A stretch of 64,000 bases of DNA from Symbiodinium natans. Taxonomy: Eukaryota > Sar > Dinophyceae > Suessiales > Symbiodiniaceae. The notes beneath the pieces are model-generated. The model saw nothing but the letters and a program-made list of their open reading frames with translations. It was not told the DNA's origin and did no database searches. The stretch is from assembly GCA_905221605.1 (NCBI GenBank), contig CAJNDS010002224.1, positions 1,077,023 through 1,141,022 on the forward strand. Reading direction: 5' to 3'. This document shows, piece after piece, positions 11,101 to 19,039 of this stretch. Every line of letters starts with the position of its first letter. Position 1 is the stretch's first letter. A program made the position numbers and the translations under genes.

Positions 11101-14100
11101 TTAGGTTTAGGGTTTTGGGTTATGGGCTGAGGGCTTAGGGCTTAAAGTTTAGGGTTGAATGTTCTCATGCGCCGAAGCCTATGTCTAAACCTGAAACTCT
11201 AAACCCCTAAACCCTCAGCCCCAAAGCCCTGAAGCCCTAAACCCTGAACGCCAAAACCCTGAAGCCCGAAAGCCTTAAAGCCCAAACTCACCCCTGCACC
11301 CCCGACCCTACTTCAGCGGGCTGAGGGTTCTGGGTGTAGGGTGCAGGGTAACTGTTCTAACCTTCAACCCTCAACCCTCAACCCTTACACCCTTAAACTC
11401 TTCTCATTTAACCCCTGAAGCCTTGAAACCTTAACGCCGAAAAACCCTAAACACTATCCTAAAACCCTAGAACTCGAAATAACTACACATCGGACCCCCA
11501 AAAGAAGGACCAACACCCAAACAACCTTTAAAACAAAAGCCCCCTACAACCCGCTCCCTATGCCCTGAAGGTTGAGCCCTGAAACCCGAAATCCTGAACC
11601 CTAAGCCCGAAACCCTAAACCCCAAACCCTAAACCCCAAACCCTAAACCCTAAACCCGAAACCCTAAACCCCAAACCCTAGACTCTAAACCCTAAAACGT
11701 CCGAGAATCGTCAAGGTGAAGTCCTGGCAATCGAAGGGGAACTTCTGGTGCTGGAGGCACTCCTTAGCACGACAGGAGGCTTTAGGCTTTAGGCTTTAGG
11801 GTTTAGGGTTTAGGGTTTAGGGTTTAGGGTTTAGGGTTTAGGGATTGCTTGGAGATTCATGGTACTTAGTAACCCAATTCTACCTGTATTTATCACCCAA
11901 GTATAACCTAATTAGGGTACTTAAGGGGCTTATACGTGGGTTGTAACTACACTTGTGTTGAAGGCTTGGCGTTGCGGGGCGTTAGTGTTTAGGGATTGGG
12001 GATTTCGCATTTAGAGGTTTCGGGGTTTCTGGCTCCAGGAGCTTTGAAGGTTTCTTTGAGAGTGTTTGTTTCCGTGGCCTTTGAAGGGGTGTAAAGGATG
12101 CAGAGGTGGCCCTAAACCCAATAAGGGGGCCCTGTTTACCGCTTATATACCGCATGTTGGGGAACATAGAGGATAGTGATGGTGACTACCTAGGCTTCTG
12201 GATCATGCTTGTGCGGTTTAGGGTGTAGGGTTCAGGGGTTTAGGCGTTTAGACGTTTCGGAGTTTAGGGGCTTTAGCGGTTTAGGGTTTAGGGTTTAGGG
12301 TTTAGGGTTTAGGGTTTAGGGTTTACGGTTTAGGGTTTAGGGTTTAGGGTAAGTGTACGCTGGTAAAGACGCAAGCTCCGTGCAACTCAGGCTGCAGAGA
12401 ACTCGCCAGCGATCTTCCAGGTAAGCGTCATCTTGTGCATCTGGCCTGCAGGGTTGAGGGTTTAGGGTTTAGGGTTTAGGGTTTAGGGTTTAGGGTTTAG
12501 GGTTTAGGGTTTAGGGTTTAGGGTTTAGGGTTTAGGGTTTACGGTGTCAGGGCTTTTGGGTTTAGGGTCCAGGGTTTAGGGTCGAGGGGGCGTCAGGGTC
12601 GGGGTCTGGGTCCAGTTCCAGGGTTCAGGGGTTTGAGCGCAACACCAAGGGATGTAACGTAACTCTTCATGAAGAACCCCTCCCCGGGCCGCTAGAGAGC
12701 AAATTGATCTGGGTGTGCTTGGTTGCAATGTCGCTTGCCTCACTACTTCATTCTCCGGCGCCAAGAACCCTAAGTGATTAAGGAGGTCCTGCTTAGGGAT
12801 TGGGGTTTAGGGTTTAGGGTTTAGGGTTTAGGGTTTAGGGTTTAGGGTTTAGGGTTTAGGGTTTAGGGTTTAGGGTTTAGGGTTTAGGGTTTAGGGTTTA
12901 GGGTTTCTGAGCTTCCCTTGCCAGAGGTACATGGCCATGGAAGTTAAGAAACTTAAGCTACCCTACCGCCGGAACACCACGTTCTTAGACAAGGTTTTCA
13001 CTGTTCCTAAGCCCCCCCCCCTCCCTAAACCCTAAACCCTAAACCCTAAACCCTAAACCCTAAACCCCCTTAACCCTAAACCCTGAACCCGAAACCCCAA
13101 ACCGGCTCATGCTGGCACCTTTGGCGTCCATCTTCTCCTCCAGCTTCGGCTTCAAAGAGGGCCCGTCCAAAGGATCCACGATGTTTTCCACAACCAGGTG
13201 GCTGCTGTCCTCAGGCGATGGAAGGGTTTAGGGTTTAGGGTTTAGGGTTTAGGGTTTAGGGTTTAGGGTTTAGGGTTTAGGATTAAGGGTTTAGGGTTTG
13301 GGGTTTGGGGTTTGGGGTTTGGGGTTTGGGGTTTGGGGTTTGGGGTTTGGGGTTTAGGGTACATTGTGGAAGAGGGGCTTATGGTTGAAGACGTTTCGGG
13401 TTTAGGGCGTTGGTGGAGGCTCCGTTGCGTAAATAGGTCAGCCCATGCTTAGCTTTAGGGTTTCAAGATTTGGGTCGTAGGGTTTTGCGCTCGATGGCTG
13501 AGAGCATAGGGTTTAGGGTTTAGGCTTAGGGGTTTAGGGCTGAGGGTTTAGGGTTCAAGGTTTAGGGTGTAGGGTTTAGGGTTTAGGGTTTAGGGTTTAG
13601 GGTTTAGGGTTTAGGGTTTAGGGTTTAGGGCTAAGGGTTTAGGGCTTAGGGTTAGGGTGGCTCTGGGTTTTTTGGCGGCTGTTGCTGTCAGATGCAAGTG
13701 CCAAGCGTCCGTGAACCTCTGCAGGAAAGCACGGACCTGGTCATGTGTTGATGTGGGTTGATTTAGGGCTTTTTCGGGTTTAGGGTTTTTCGGGTTTAGG
13801 GTTTAGGTTTTAGGGTTTAGGGTTTAGGGTCTAGGGTTTAGGGCTTGGGGTTTAGGGTTTAGGGTTTAGGGTGTTGTCGGGTTTAGAGTTTAGGGCTTAG
13901 GGTTTAGGGGTCGGGCATCCTGGGCCATTTCTAGGTATCCTCAACTAGAAGTCAGACACAAAAATCGAGACAAAGTTAGCGTGTCTTCTGTGTCCTGCTT
14001 TTGGCACCCAAATCTATAAGAAGCATGCCGTCATAGAGCCATGCAAATGGCGGAGACCCCCACCAACAGAAACACCTTGTCCTGCGAACCGCAAACTCCC

Positions 14101-16835
14101 CACATGACAGCCCAAGATTGGAGACTGGCTCACCCTAAACCCTAAACAATAAACCCTAAACCCCAAACCCTAAACCCACAAGACCACTGAAAAAGTTGGG
14201 GCGTTGAGGATTTTAGGCCTTCGAAGTCTAAACCCACCCTAACCACCCCCAAACCCTGAGCCCTAAACCCTAAACGACCTGAGTGGCCCTGAGGCCATAC
14301 TTTGTTTGTTGGTTTCGGGTTGAGAGAGTTCATAGAGAATACAGGGTTTATAGGGTATACAGGGTTTAAAGGGCTTGCAGGGCTTATGGTGAGCCCACCG
14401 GAGGTATCTAGGATCCAAAAAAGGGGGTCGGAAAAATTACTAATAGTATTCTCTTATGGTCCCTTAATAAGTACACAATAATAACCCCCAAAACCCTATT
14501 CTAATTATCAAGGCGTATATATTTGGCTGGAGGTTGTTCCAAGGAAGGGCTTCTTTGACCCTTTGTATGTTCCGCAAACTTTAAGGGATACCAAAAATGC
14601 CCGTACGTAGCCTTAAGTCAGATGAACCCCACTGACTCTGCACCCTAAACCCTAAACCCAAACCCCAAACCCCAAACCCTAAACCCTAAACCCTAAACCC
14701 TAAGCCCTAAACCCTAAACCCTAAACCCTCCAGCCACCTCTTTGACGCGCTTGGGGTCGGTGGTGGGGACGCGCGTGCAGGCTTCGAAGTAGTACTGGGC
14801 CTGGCGGGGCTTGGGGGGCACTCATGGCTACTGAGGTTTCGGGTTTGCCCTAAACCCTAAACCCTAAACCCTAAACCCTTTAGTGCTCAAGGATTTGGGG
14901 TTCCAGGTTTTGGGCTTTGGCTTCCTCATGTTCACGGGCGTGTGGGTTGAGGGTTTGGAATTGAGGGTTTCAGCCTTGGATTCGGGGGATGTAGTGTGCT
15001 TTTAGGGTTTAGGGTTTAGGGTTTAGGGTTTAGGGTTTAGGGTTTCGGGTTTAGGGTTTAGGGTTAGGCTTCGGGGTGTAGGGTCTGCGGTTGGGGTTTA
15101 GGGTTTATGGGAGGGCGGCGGGGAGGGGGGGGGGGGGGGTCAGGATTGGTTTAAGGGGGGGCTTGAGATCGGTCAAGATCAGAGGGCCTAGCGTTCTATG
15201 CGTGGGCACATGTTCTTCAGACGGCTCCTGGGACGCAGGTCCCTAAACCCTAAACCCTAAACACTAAACCCTAAACCCTAAACCCTGAAACCCTGACAGG
15301 TTCAGAGGGTTGAGGCTCTCTGTCGAACCTTGAAGGTCTGCTTCACGTCATTGATCTCCTTGGCTCTGAGCTTCTGGGAAATGAAGTAGGGTTTAGGGTT
15401 TAGGGTTTAGGGTTTAGGGTTTAGGGTTTAGGGTTTAGGGTTTAGGGTTTAGGGTTTAGGGTTTAGGGTTTAGGGTTTAGGGTTTAGGGTTTAGGGTTTA
15501 GGGTTTAGGGTATTTCTTGTATCCCCAAAAGGCCACCCACTCACCAATATGAAAAGGAACCTTATGTACACTCACCAATAACAGTAGTATATACCCTGCT
15601 TCAAATAGTCATGGTATGGGCTCCTTGCTTGGTAGATTCCTTGCTCGCTTAAACTAAGTTGCTTAACCCACCTTAGACCCTAAACCCTAAACCCTAAACC
15701 CTAAACCCTAAACCCCAGCAGGGTGTGCTTTGGGCTTGTCCTGGAGCCGATGGCACCCAGCTCCGGGATGGAACTTTTATGGAGGTTTCTCGGCAAGATG
15801 CAGGGCTGTTCCACACCGGGGTTTAGGGTTTAGGGTTTGGGGTTTTGGGTTTAGGGTTTAATAGGCGCCTGTGGGTTTCTGACAGCCCCACCCACCAAAA
15901 GGACCCAGTCTTGAACAAAAATGTTCAGATCTTACGTCCGGGGCTCGATCATCTTGTCCAGGTTCATGCGGACGTACATGTCAATCCTGAGCTGACTAGG
16001 GCTTGCCCAAACCCCAAACCCGAAGCCCTAAATCCTGAACCCTAAACCCTAAACCGTAAACCCTAAACCCTAAACTCCCCAAAACTAGCCCAAATGAATA
16101 AGCCCCAGCATCACATCGCAGTCCACAAGCGGGTCTCCGGCGTTGCGTCGGTCCCTGATCCTCACTCCGGTCACGTCATGAACCTCCATCGTCCGAATCT
16201 GGGAAGGGAGCTGGTTCACACGTCTACACTGTAGGCCCCTTTTGAGCAAATGCTCGGATGACCTCGCGTGGAAACAACACGCACACAAGCAGAATCAGTG
16301 CAAGGAAGGATGGCTTCAGGTTTGGGCTTAGGGGTTAGGGGCTTAGGGTTTAGGGTTTAGGGTTTAGGGTTTAAAGTTTAGGGCTTAGGGCTTAGGGCTT
16401 AGGGCTTAGGGCTTAGGGCTTAGGGCTTAGGGCTTAGGGCTTAGGGCTTAGGGCTTAGGGCTTAGGGCTTAGGGCTTAGGGCTTACGGTTTAAGGTCTGA
16501 CAAGCTCAAGGAGGGTTTCGGGGGTGTAGGGCCTTAGGGCCTGGACTCCAAGACCAGAAGCCCTAAACCCTAAACCCTAAGCCCTGAACCCTGAACCCTG
16601 AACCCTAAACCCTAAACCCTAAACCCTAAACCCTAAACCCCAAACCTCCTGTTCCAAGCCACCCTAAACCCTAAACCCTAAACCCTAAACCCTAAACCCT
16701 AAACCCTAAACCCTAAACCCTAAACCCTAAACCCTAAACCCTAAACCCTAAACCCTAATCCTAAACCCTAAACCCCATTTTTCGGTGCGTTAGCTTCGCA
16801 GCGATCCGTCTGCACGATGGGCCCAAAGCTGACAT
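4143..16835 (-). CDS. Pentameric ligand-gated ion channel (Cys-loop superfamily), 21 exons
   Basis: Complete minus-strand gene of 461 codons plus stop, assembled by eye. Exons in transcript order: 16794-16835, 16263-16313, 16104-16198, 15936-15986, 15716-15773, 15329-15373, 13686-13736, 13119-13209, 12393-12445, 11699-11762, 10499-10545, 10272-10307, 8708-8793, 7556-7622, 7202-7249, 6087-6131, 5595-5668, 5422-5475, 4926-5047, 4376-4469, 4143-4254. The sum is 1386 nt and every phase joins. In order the protein shows a signal peptide, a beta-rich ligand-binding domain with the FPFD signature, a pre-M1 RLPTYYFYNI, M1, M2, M3 and M4, and a short hydrophilic tail. The product should be a plasma-membrane or vacuolar ligand-gated channel subunit; ligand and ion selectivity cannot be read. 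About ten donors are GT and seven GC; three (after exons 1, 5 and 14) are neither. All acceptors are AG. Introns total about 11.3 kb and are mostly telomere-like arrays. Exons 11 and 12 are the least certain. Confidence 0.85.
4376..5047 (-). CDS. Gene A exons 19-20: M3 and M4 helices
   Basis: Exon 19 (4926-5047) reads YVLVCWLFLGLVVVENCLAS followed by NHPHDTELLFALLIFFGCQA. Exon 20 (4376-4469) reads GFGVCNVAFAVKWCYAYFRP with a GTAGGT donor. M3 with VVVENCLAS and a short M3-M4 linker suit a compact channel. The intron between them (4470-4925) has a TTTAGGG array next to exon 20 and a CCCTAAA array next to exon 19 on the plus strand, so they form an inverted pair. Confidence 0.85.
5422..5668 (-). 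CDS. Gene A exons 17-18: M2 pore helix and M2-M3 loop
   Basis: Exon 17 (5595-5668) reads VIPMEFIGDRLSASLFLLLT then SVAF, the pore-lining M2 pattern (GDRLS...LLL.SVAFK). Exon 18 (5422-5475) reads FVIAQMTPRVGYNTWLD, the conserved M2-M3 loop. A GC donor after exon 17 and an AAG acceptor rebuild Lys-Phe. Exon 18 ends TG before a GTACCT donor, and exon 19 begins GTAC after CAG, so GGTAC is present at both intron ends. Confidence 0.88.
5764..6000. repeat. Tandem repeat of about 55 bp in an intron of gene A
   Basis: About four to five diverged copies of GGGTCCCTTATAAACCCAAA followed by TAAGGAAAA and TATATGGA. The repeat lies between exons 16 and 17 of gene A, between a TTTAGGG block and a CCCTAAA block, so it is an intron-interior insert. 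Confidence 0.8.
6087..7249 (-). CDS. Gene A exons 15-16: pre-M1 and M1 helix
   Basis: Exon 15 (7202-7249) reads ATVQMQRLPTYYFYNI, the pre-M1 signature of the family. The donor is GC. Exon 16 (6087-6131, 45 nt) is VLPMFAMVCLSCCTM, the first transmembrane helix, bounded by CCCAG and a GTCACT donor. The intron between them holds several arrays, a family-1 MITE and a partial duplicate of exon 15. Confidence 0.85.
6545..6643. mobile_element. Family-1 palindromic MITE
   Basis: Arms TTCTTAGTTGGGAATGAGGG and CCTCATTCCCTCGGACTAAGAA are inverted complements around a small core TACCCTTTAAGGGAGTATAT. The same palindrome recurs at 36258-36346, 59738-59838 and, diverged, 41791-41895, where it is exactly an intron. 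No coding capacity. It lies in the exon 15-16 intron of gene A. Confidence 0.75.
7055..7249 (-). repeat. Partial duplicate of gene A exon 15
   Basis: The segment around 7093-7130 repeats the 3' part of exon 15 (TACTACTTCTACAACATTGC on the minus strand) and about 45 bases of the following intron, which end at TTCCACACTT in both copies. A short CCCTAAA stretch separates the copies. The duplicate lacks the 5' half of the exon, so it is a broken copy. It looks like a duplication that accompanied insertion of telomere-like DNA. Confidence 0.7.
7556..7622 (-). CDS. Gene A exon 14
   Basis: Reads FTNEETHKVNKKFPLLKERM then PS, lysine-rich, from a CCCAG acceptor. The reading frame requires the exon to end exactly where GGGTTTAGG begins, so the donor is not a plain GT at the in-frame position. 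The placement of the 3' boundary is therefore tentative. Confidence 0.6.
7801..8200. repeat. Array block with a G-tract in an intron
   Basis: An AT-rich insert (7805-7880), then TTTAGGG/TTGAGGG units to about 8085, an island, and a run of about 35 G at 8160-8195. All lie within the intron between exons 13 and 14 of gene A. The G-tract and the arrays are strong G-quadruplex candidates on the plus strand. Confidence 0.7.
8708..8793 (-). CDS. Gene A exon 13: ligand-binding domain strand region
   Basis: Reads VILNNFHLGNTWKRPFQNRL and continues YIHTEHLGL. It starts after GAAG in phase 0 and ends in phase 2 at a donor made by the telomere-like array itself (GGCCT followed by GTTTAGG). It joins in frame to 7556-7622 (FTNEETHKVNKKFPLLKERM). 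This is the clearest case where the repeat unit supplies the 5' splice site. Confidence 0.75.
8877..8962. repeat. Homogeneous TTTGGGG variant array
   Basis: About twelve uninterrupted TTTGGGG units, a one-base variant of TTTAGGG, bordered by normal TTTAGGG. Similar blocks occur at 6457-6512, 13305-13358 and 61611-61682. Local amplification of a mutated unit is the simplest reading. Confidence 0.85.
9018..9110 (+). pseudogene. Decayed copy of the 60.4-kb coding fragment
   Basis: Plus-strand reading TYPPQDRPLTTLKELRPFVF matches LYSPQDRPLATLAEFRPDPF at 60400-60475, and the DNA matches for about 70 bases (ACCCCAAGACCGCCCACTT...). A stop and frame changes follow. It sits in an intron of gene A on the opposite strand, so it is most likely a dispersed fragment of a mobile or duplicated gene. 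Confidence 0.55.
9230..9740. repeat. Internal duplication plus GGCCAGG minisatellite
   Basis: A roughly 110-base segment (GACGGGGGTGAGG...CCTGGAGGCAAGCT) occurs at about 9245-9352 and again at about 9529-9690, where the second copy is split by about 60 bases. Between them lies a GGCCAGG-type minisatellite (about 9415-9495). Open frames on both strands here are repeat read-through with Gly/Pro/Gln-rich sequence. Confidence 0.65.
10736..10821 (-). CDS. Possible unused exon within gene A
   Basis: The minus strand reads LCFWNACKDSVAQRCSVATC with a CCGAG acceptor and an AAAG/GTAGCC donor. It looks like a real exon, yet its phase does not fit between exons 10 and 11, which join without it. It may be an alternative exon, a relic or a chance frame. 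Confidence 0.35.
11699..13209 (-). CDS. Gene A exons 8-10: ligand-binding domain core with FPFD motif
   Basis: Exon 8 (13119-13209, VVENIVDPLDGPSLKPKLEE...) ends in phase 1. Exon 9 (12393-12445) reads GQMHKMTLTWKIAGEFSA and exon 10 (11699-11762) reads ECLQHQKFPFDCQDFTLTIL. The pattern of a TL/TW beta strand, GEF, then FPFD-x-Q is the central signature of pentameric ligand-gated channels. Two Cys residues bracket FPFD but lie only 10 positions apart, so the classical 13-residue disulfide loop is not present. Phases 1, 0 and 1 join exactly. Joining exon 8 to exon 9 requires the acceptor at 12446. Confidence 0.8.
11846..11960. mobile_element. Family-2 MITE
   Basis: Begins CTTGGAGATTCATGGTACTTA and has the internal core ACCTAATTAGGGTACTTAAG. 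Related copies lie at 33440-33540, 46965-47090, 58026-58222 and 59840-60012. The ends resemble ACTTGGAGGTTCATGGGTAC in inverted orientation. Non-coding; it lies within the exon 9-10 intron of gene A. Confidence 0.65.
14395..14640. mobile_element. Family-8 MITE-like insert
   Basis: Starts GGGGTCGGAAAAATTACTAA and contains GTACACAATAATAACCCCC. Parts match 6660-6900 and the inverted block at 45100-45160. It is array-free and AT-richer than its surroundings. It lies in the long exon 6-7 intron of gene A. Confidence 0.55.
14745..14805 (-). CDS. Possible extra exon in gene A intron
   Basis: The minus strand reads YYFEACTRVPTTDPKRVKE from a CCCAG acceptor to a GAG/GTGGCT donor, with G/C-ending codons. 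Exons 6 and 7 join in phase without it and its sequence does not fit the channel fold. A cassette exon, a nested gene fragment or chance are all possible. A second such island at about 13995-14080 reads DKVFLLVGVSAICMAL. Confidence 0.35.
16263..16835 (-). CDS. Gene A exons 1-2: start codon and signal peptide
   Basis: Exon 1 (16794-16835) begins at an ATG and encodes MSALGPSCRRIAAK. Exon 2 (16263-16313) adds PSFLALILLVCVLFPRE. Together they form a basic n-region followed by a hydrophobic core, a good secretory signal as expected for a channel with an extracellular N-terminus. The intron between them (16314-16793) contains a TTAGGGC-type array and a CCCTAAA array. The word GAAGC occurs at both intron ends, so the exact cut is ambiguous and no GT or GC donor lies at the in-frame position. 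A 64-base intron without arrays follows (16199-16262, GT-AG). Confidence 0.7.
16378..16488. repeat. TTAGGGC variant array
   Basis: About fifteen exact copies of TTAGGGC, a seven-base derivative of TTTAGGG, inside the first intron of gene A. Another block of the same variant is at about 34395-34510. Confidence 0.85.
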
Positions 16836-17290
16836 CTCCACGTTTAGGGTTTAGGGTTTAGGGTTTAGGGTTTAGGGTTTAGGGATTAGGGGTTGGGGTT
16901 AAGGGTTTAGGGTTTAGGGTTCAGAATTTTAGGGCTCAGAAGTTAGGGTTCAGGATTTAAGGGTTCAGGAATTAAGGGTTCAGGTTTTAGGGCTTGAGGG
17001 TTTGCGTGGGTTTGGGCCTTAGGGTGCTTTTAGTGTCTAGGGTTTAGGGTTTAGGGTTTAGGGCTATTCGAGCTATGAGGGTTCTCAGGGTTCGCAGCAT
17101 CCTAAACCTCCGCAGCCGCCAGCTTTGAATTCTGGGAGGCGGCATCGCCTGCAGCAAGGCAGCAGGAACCCTAGACCTCAGCCCCAAAACTCCCAAAACC
17201 CTAAACCCCAACCTTTCAACTCCACACTCTATACCCTAAACCCTAAACCCTAAACCCTAAACCCTAAACCCTAAACCCTAAACCCTAAAC
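16836..17290. other. Upstream flank of gene A
   Basis: TTTAGGG units, a degenerate block (16920-17040), an island at 17095-17165 and a CCCTAAA block (17235-17291). The island reads DAASQNSKLAAAE on the minus strand before a GAG/GTTTAG donor. No dinoflagellate spliced-leader relic was recognised near the start of gene A. Confidence 0.5.
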
Positions 17291-17324
17291 CCCCCAAAAG
17301 CACCCCAAAACCCCAAGAGCAGCT

Positions 17325-18556
17325 CAAGGATGAGGAGCGAGTGTCAAGAGATATGGGCTCAAGCTGCTGGGCCGCATGTGGGGAAGTCTCTTAGTCGGCA
17401 GGTCAATGGCGGCAGCAGCCCTACGTTAGATGTGGGTTTAGGGTTTAGGGTTTAGGGTTTAGGGTTTAGTGTTTAGGGTTTAGGGTTTAGGGTTTAGGGT
17501 TTAGGGTTTAGGGTTTAGGGTTTAGGGTTTGGGGTTCAGACGGCCTTGGGGGCAGCGCCGCAAGTGGAGACGTACTGGAGGGTGGCAACTGCACGGTCAG
17601 TCGTCCCAATCCTGGGAGCTTCGGGCCTACTGGTTCTTATGTATTAGGGTTTAGGGTTTAGGGTTTAGGCGGTTTAGGGTTTAGGGTTTGGGGTTTAGGG
17701 TTTAGGGTGTAGGGTTAGGGTTTAGGTTTTAGGGTTTAGGGTTTAGGGTGGTTTAGGGTGGTTTAGGGTGGTTTAGGGTGGTTTAGGGTGGTTTAGGGTG
17801 GTTTAGGGTGGTTTAGGGTGGTTTAGGGTTTATGAAGGAATAAAGCACAGCATGTGCCCCTAGATGTACAGTGCCCTAAACCCTAAACCCGAAACCCTAA
17901 ACCCTAAACCTTGAGGGGTTGAGGGTTGGGGTTTGGGGTCGAGGGCGTAGGTTGAGGCTTCGGGATCTTCACGGTTGAGGGCTTGGGTTCCAGGTTTGAG
18001 GGTTGAGGGTTTAGGGTTTAGGGTTTGGGTTTAGGGTTTAGGGTTTAGGGTTTGGGGTTTAGGGTTTAGGGTTTAGGGTTGAGGGTTGGAGGGTTTGAGG
18101 GTTTGAGGGTTTGAGGGTTTGAGGGTTTGAGGGTTTGAGGGTTTGAGGGTTTGAGGGTTTGAGGGTTTGAGGGTTTGAGGGTTTGAGGGTGTGAGGGTTT
18201 GAGGGTTGAGGGTTTTGGGCCTTTTTGGGTTTGGTTTTGCCCTGAAACCCTCCAAGCGGAGGGAAGGAAGGTCTGGGGTCTAGGGTTCAAGCGTCCCTAA
18301 ACCCTAAAACCCAAGAACCAGAACCCTTAAACCATTAACCCCCCACAACCCCAAACCCTAAACCCTCCCAAAACACTAACCCTTGACCGAACCCAAACCA
18401 TACAGGACAGGGCCCCGGCGCTTGCCGTCGTCCACGCGAAGGTCCCCAGGACCTCCCTGACAAGGCGCAGTCGCAGTTCGTAAGTTGTTGCGGGCTTGAG
18501 TACACTTCCACAGCCCCCCCCCCCCCCCTCCGACCCCCCCCCCCACCCACCCACTC

Positions 18557-18599
<43 letters not shown>

Positions 18600-18652
18600 A
18601 CCCCCCCAAACACCCCCCCCCACCCCACCCCCCACCCCCCCCCCCCCCCACC

Positions 18653-18688
<36 letters not shown>

Positions 18689-18760
18689 CCCCCCCCCCCC
18701 CCCCATCCCCAACCCCCCACCCACCCCCCCCCCCACCCCCGCCCACCCCCCCCCCCCCCG

Positions 18761-18794
<34 letters not shown>

Positions 18795-18898
18795 ACCACC
18801 CCCCCACCCCCCACCCGCCCCCCCCCCCCCCACCCCCCCGCCCCCCACCCCCCCCCCCCCCCCCCCCCCCCCCACCCCCCCCCCCCACCCCCCCCCCG

Positions 18899-18935
<37 letters not shown>

Positions 18936-19004
18936 ACCCCCCCCCCCCCACACCCCCCCCCCCCCCCCCCCCAAAGAAAAACATATATATATATATGTGT
19001 ATGT

Positions 19005-19039
<35 letters not shown>

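Noticed and set aside
12905-13010. Plus-strand exon reading RYMAMEVKKLKLPYRRNTTF
   Set aside because: It lies in an intron interior of gene A (TTTAGGG left, CCCTAAA right), opposite to the gene. Neighbouring exons join without it.
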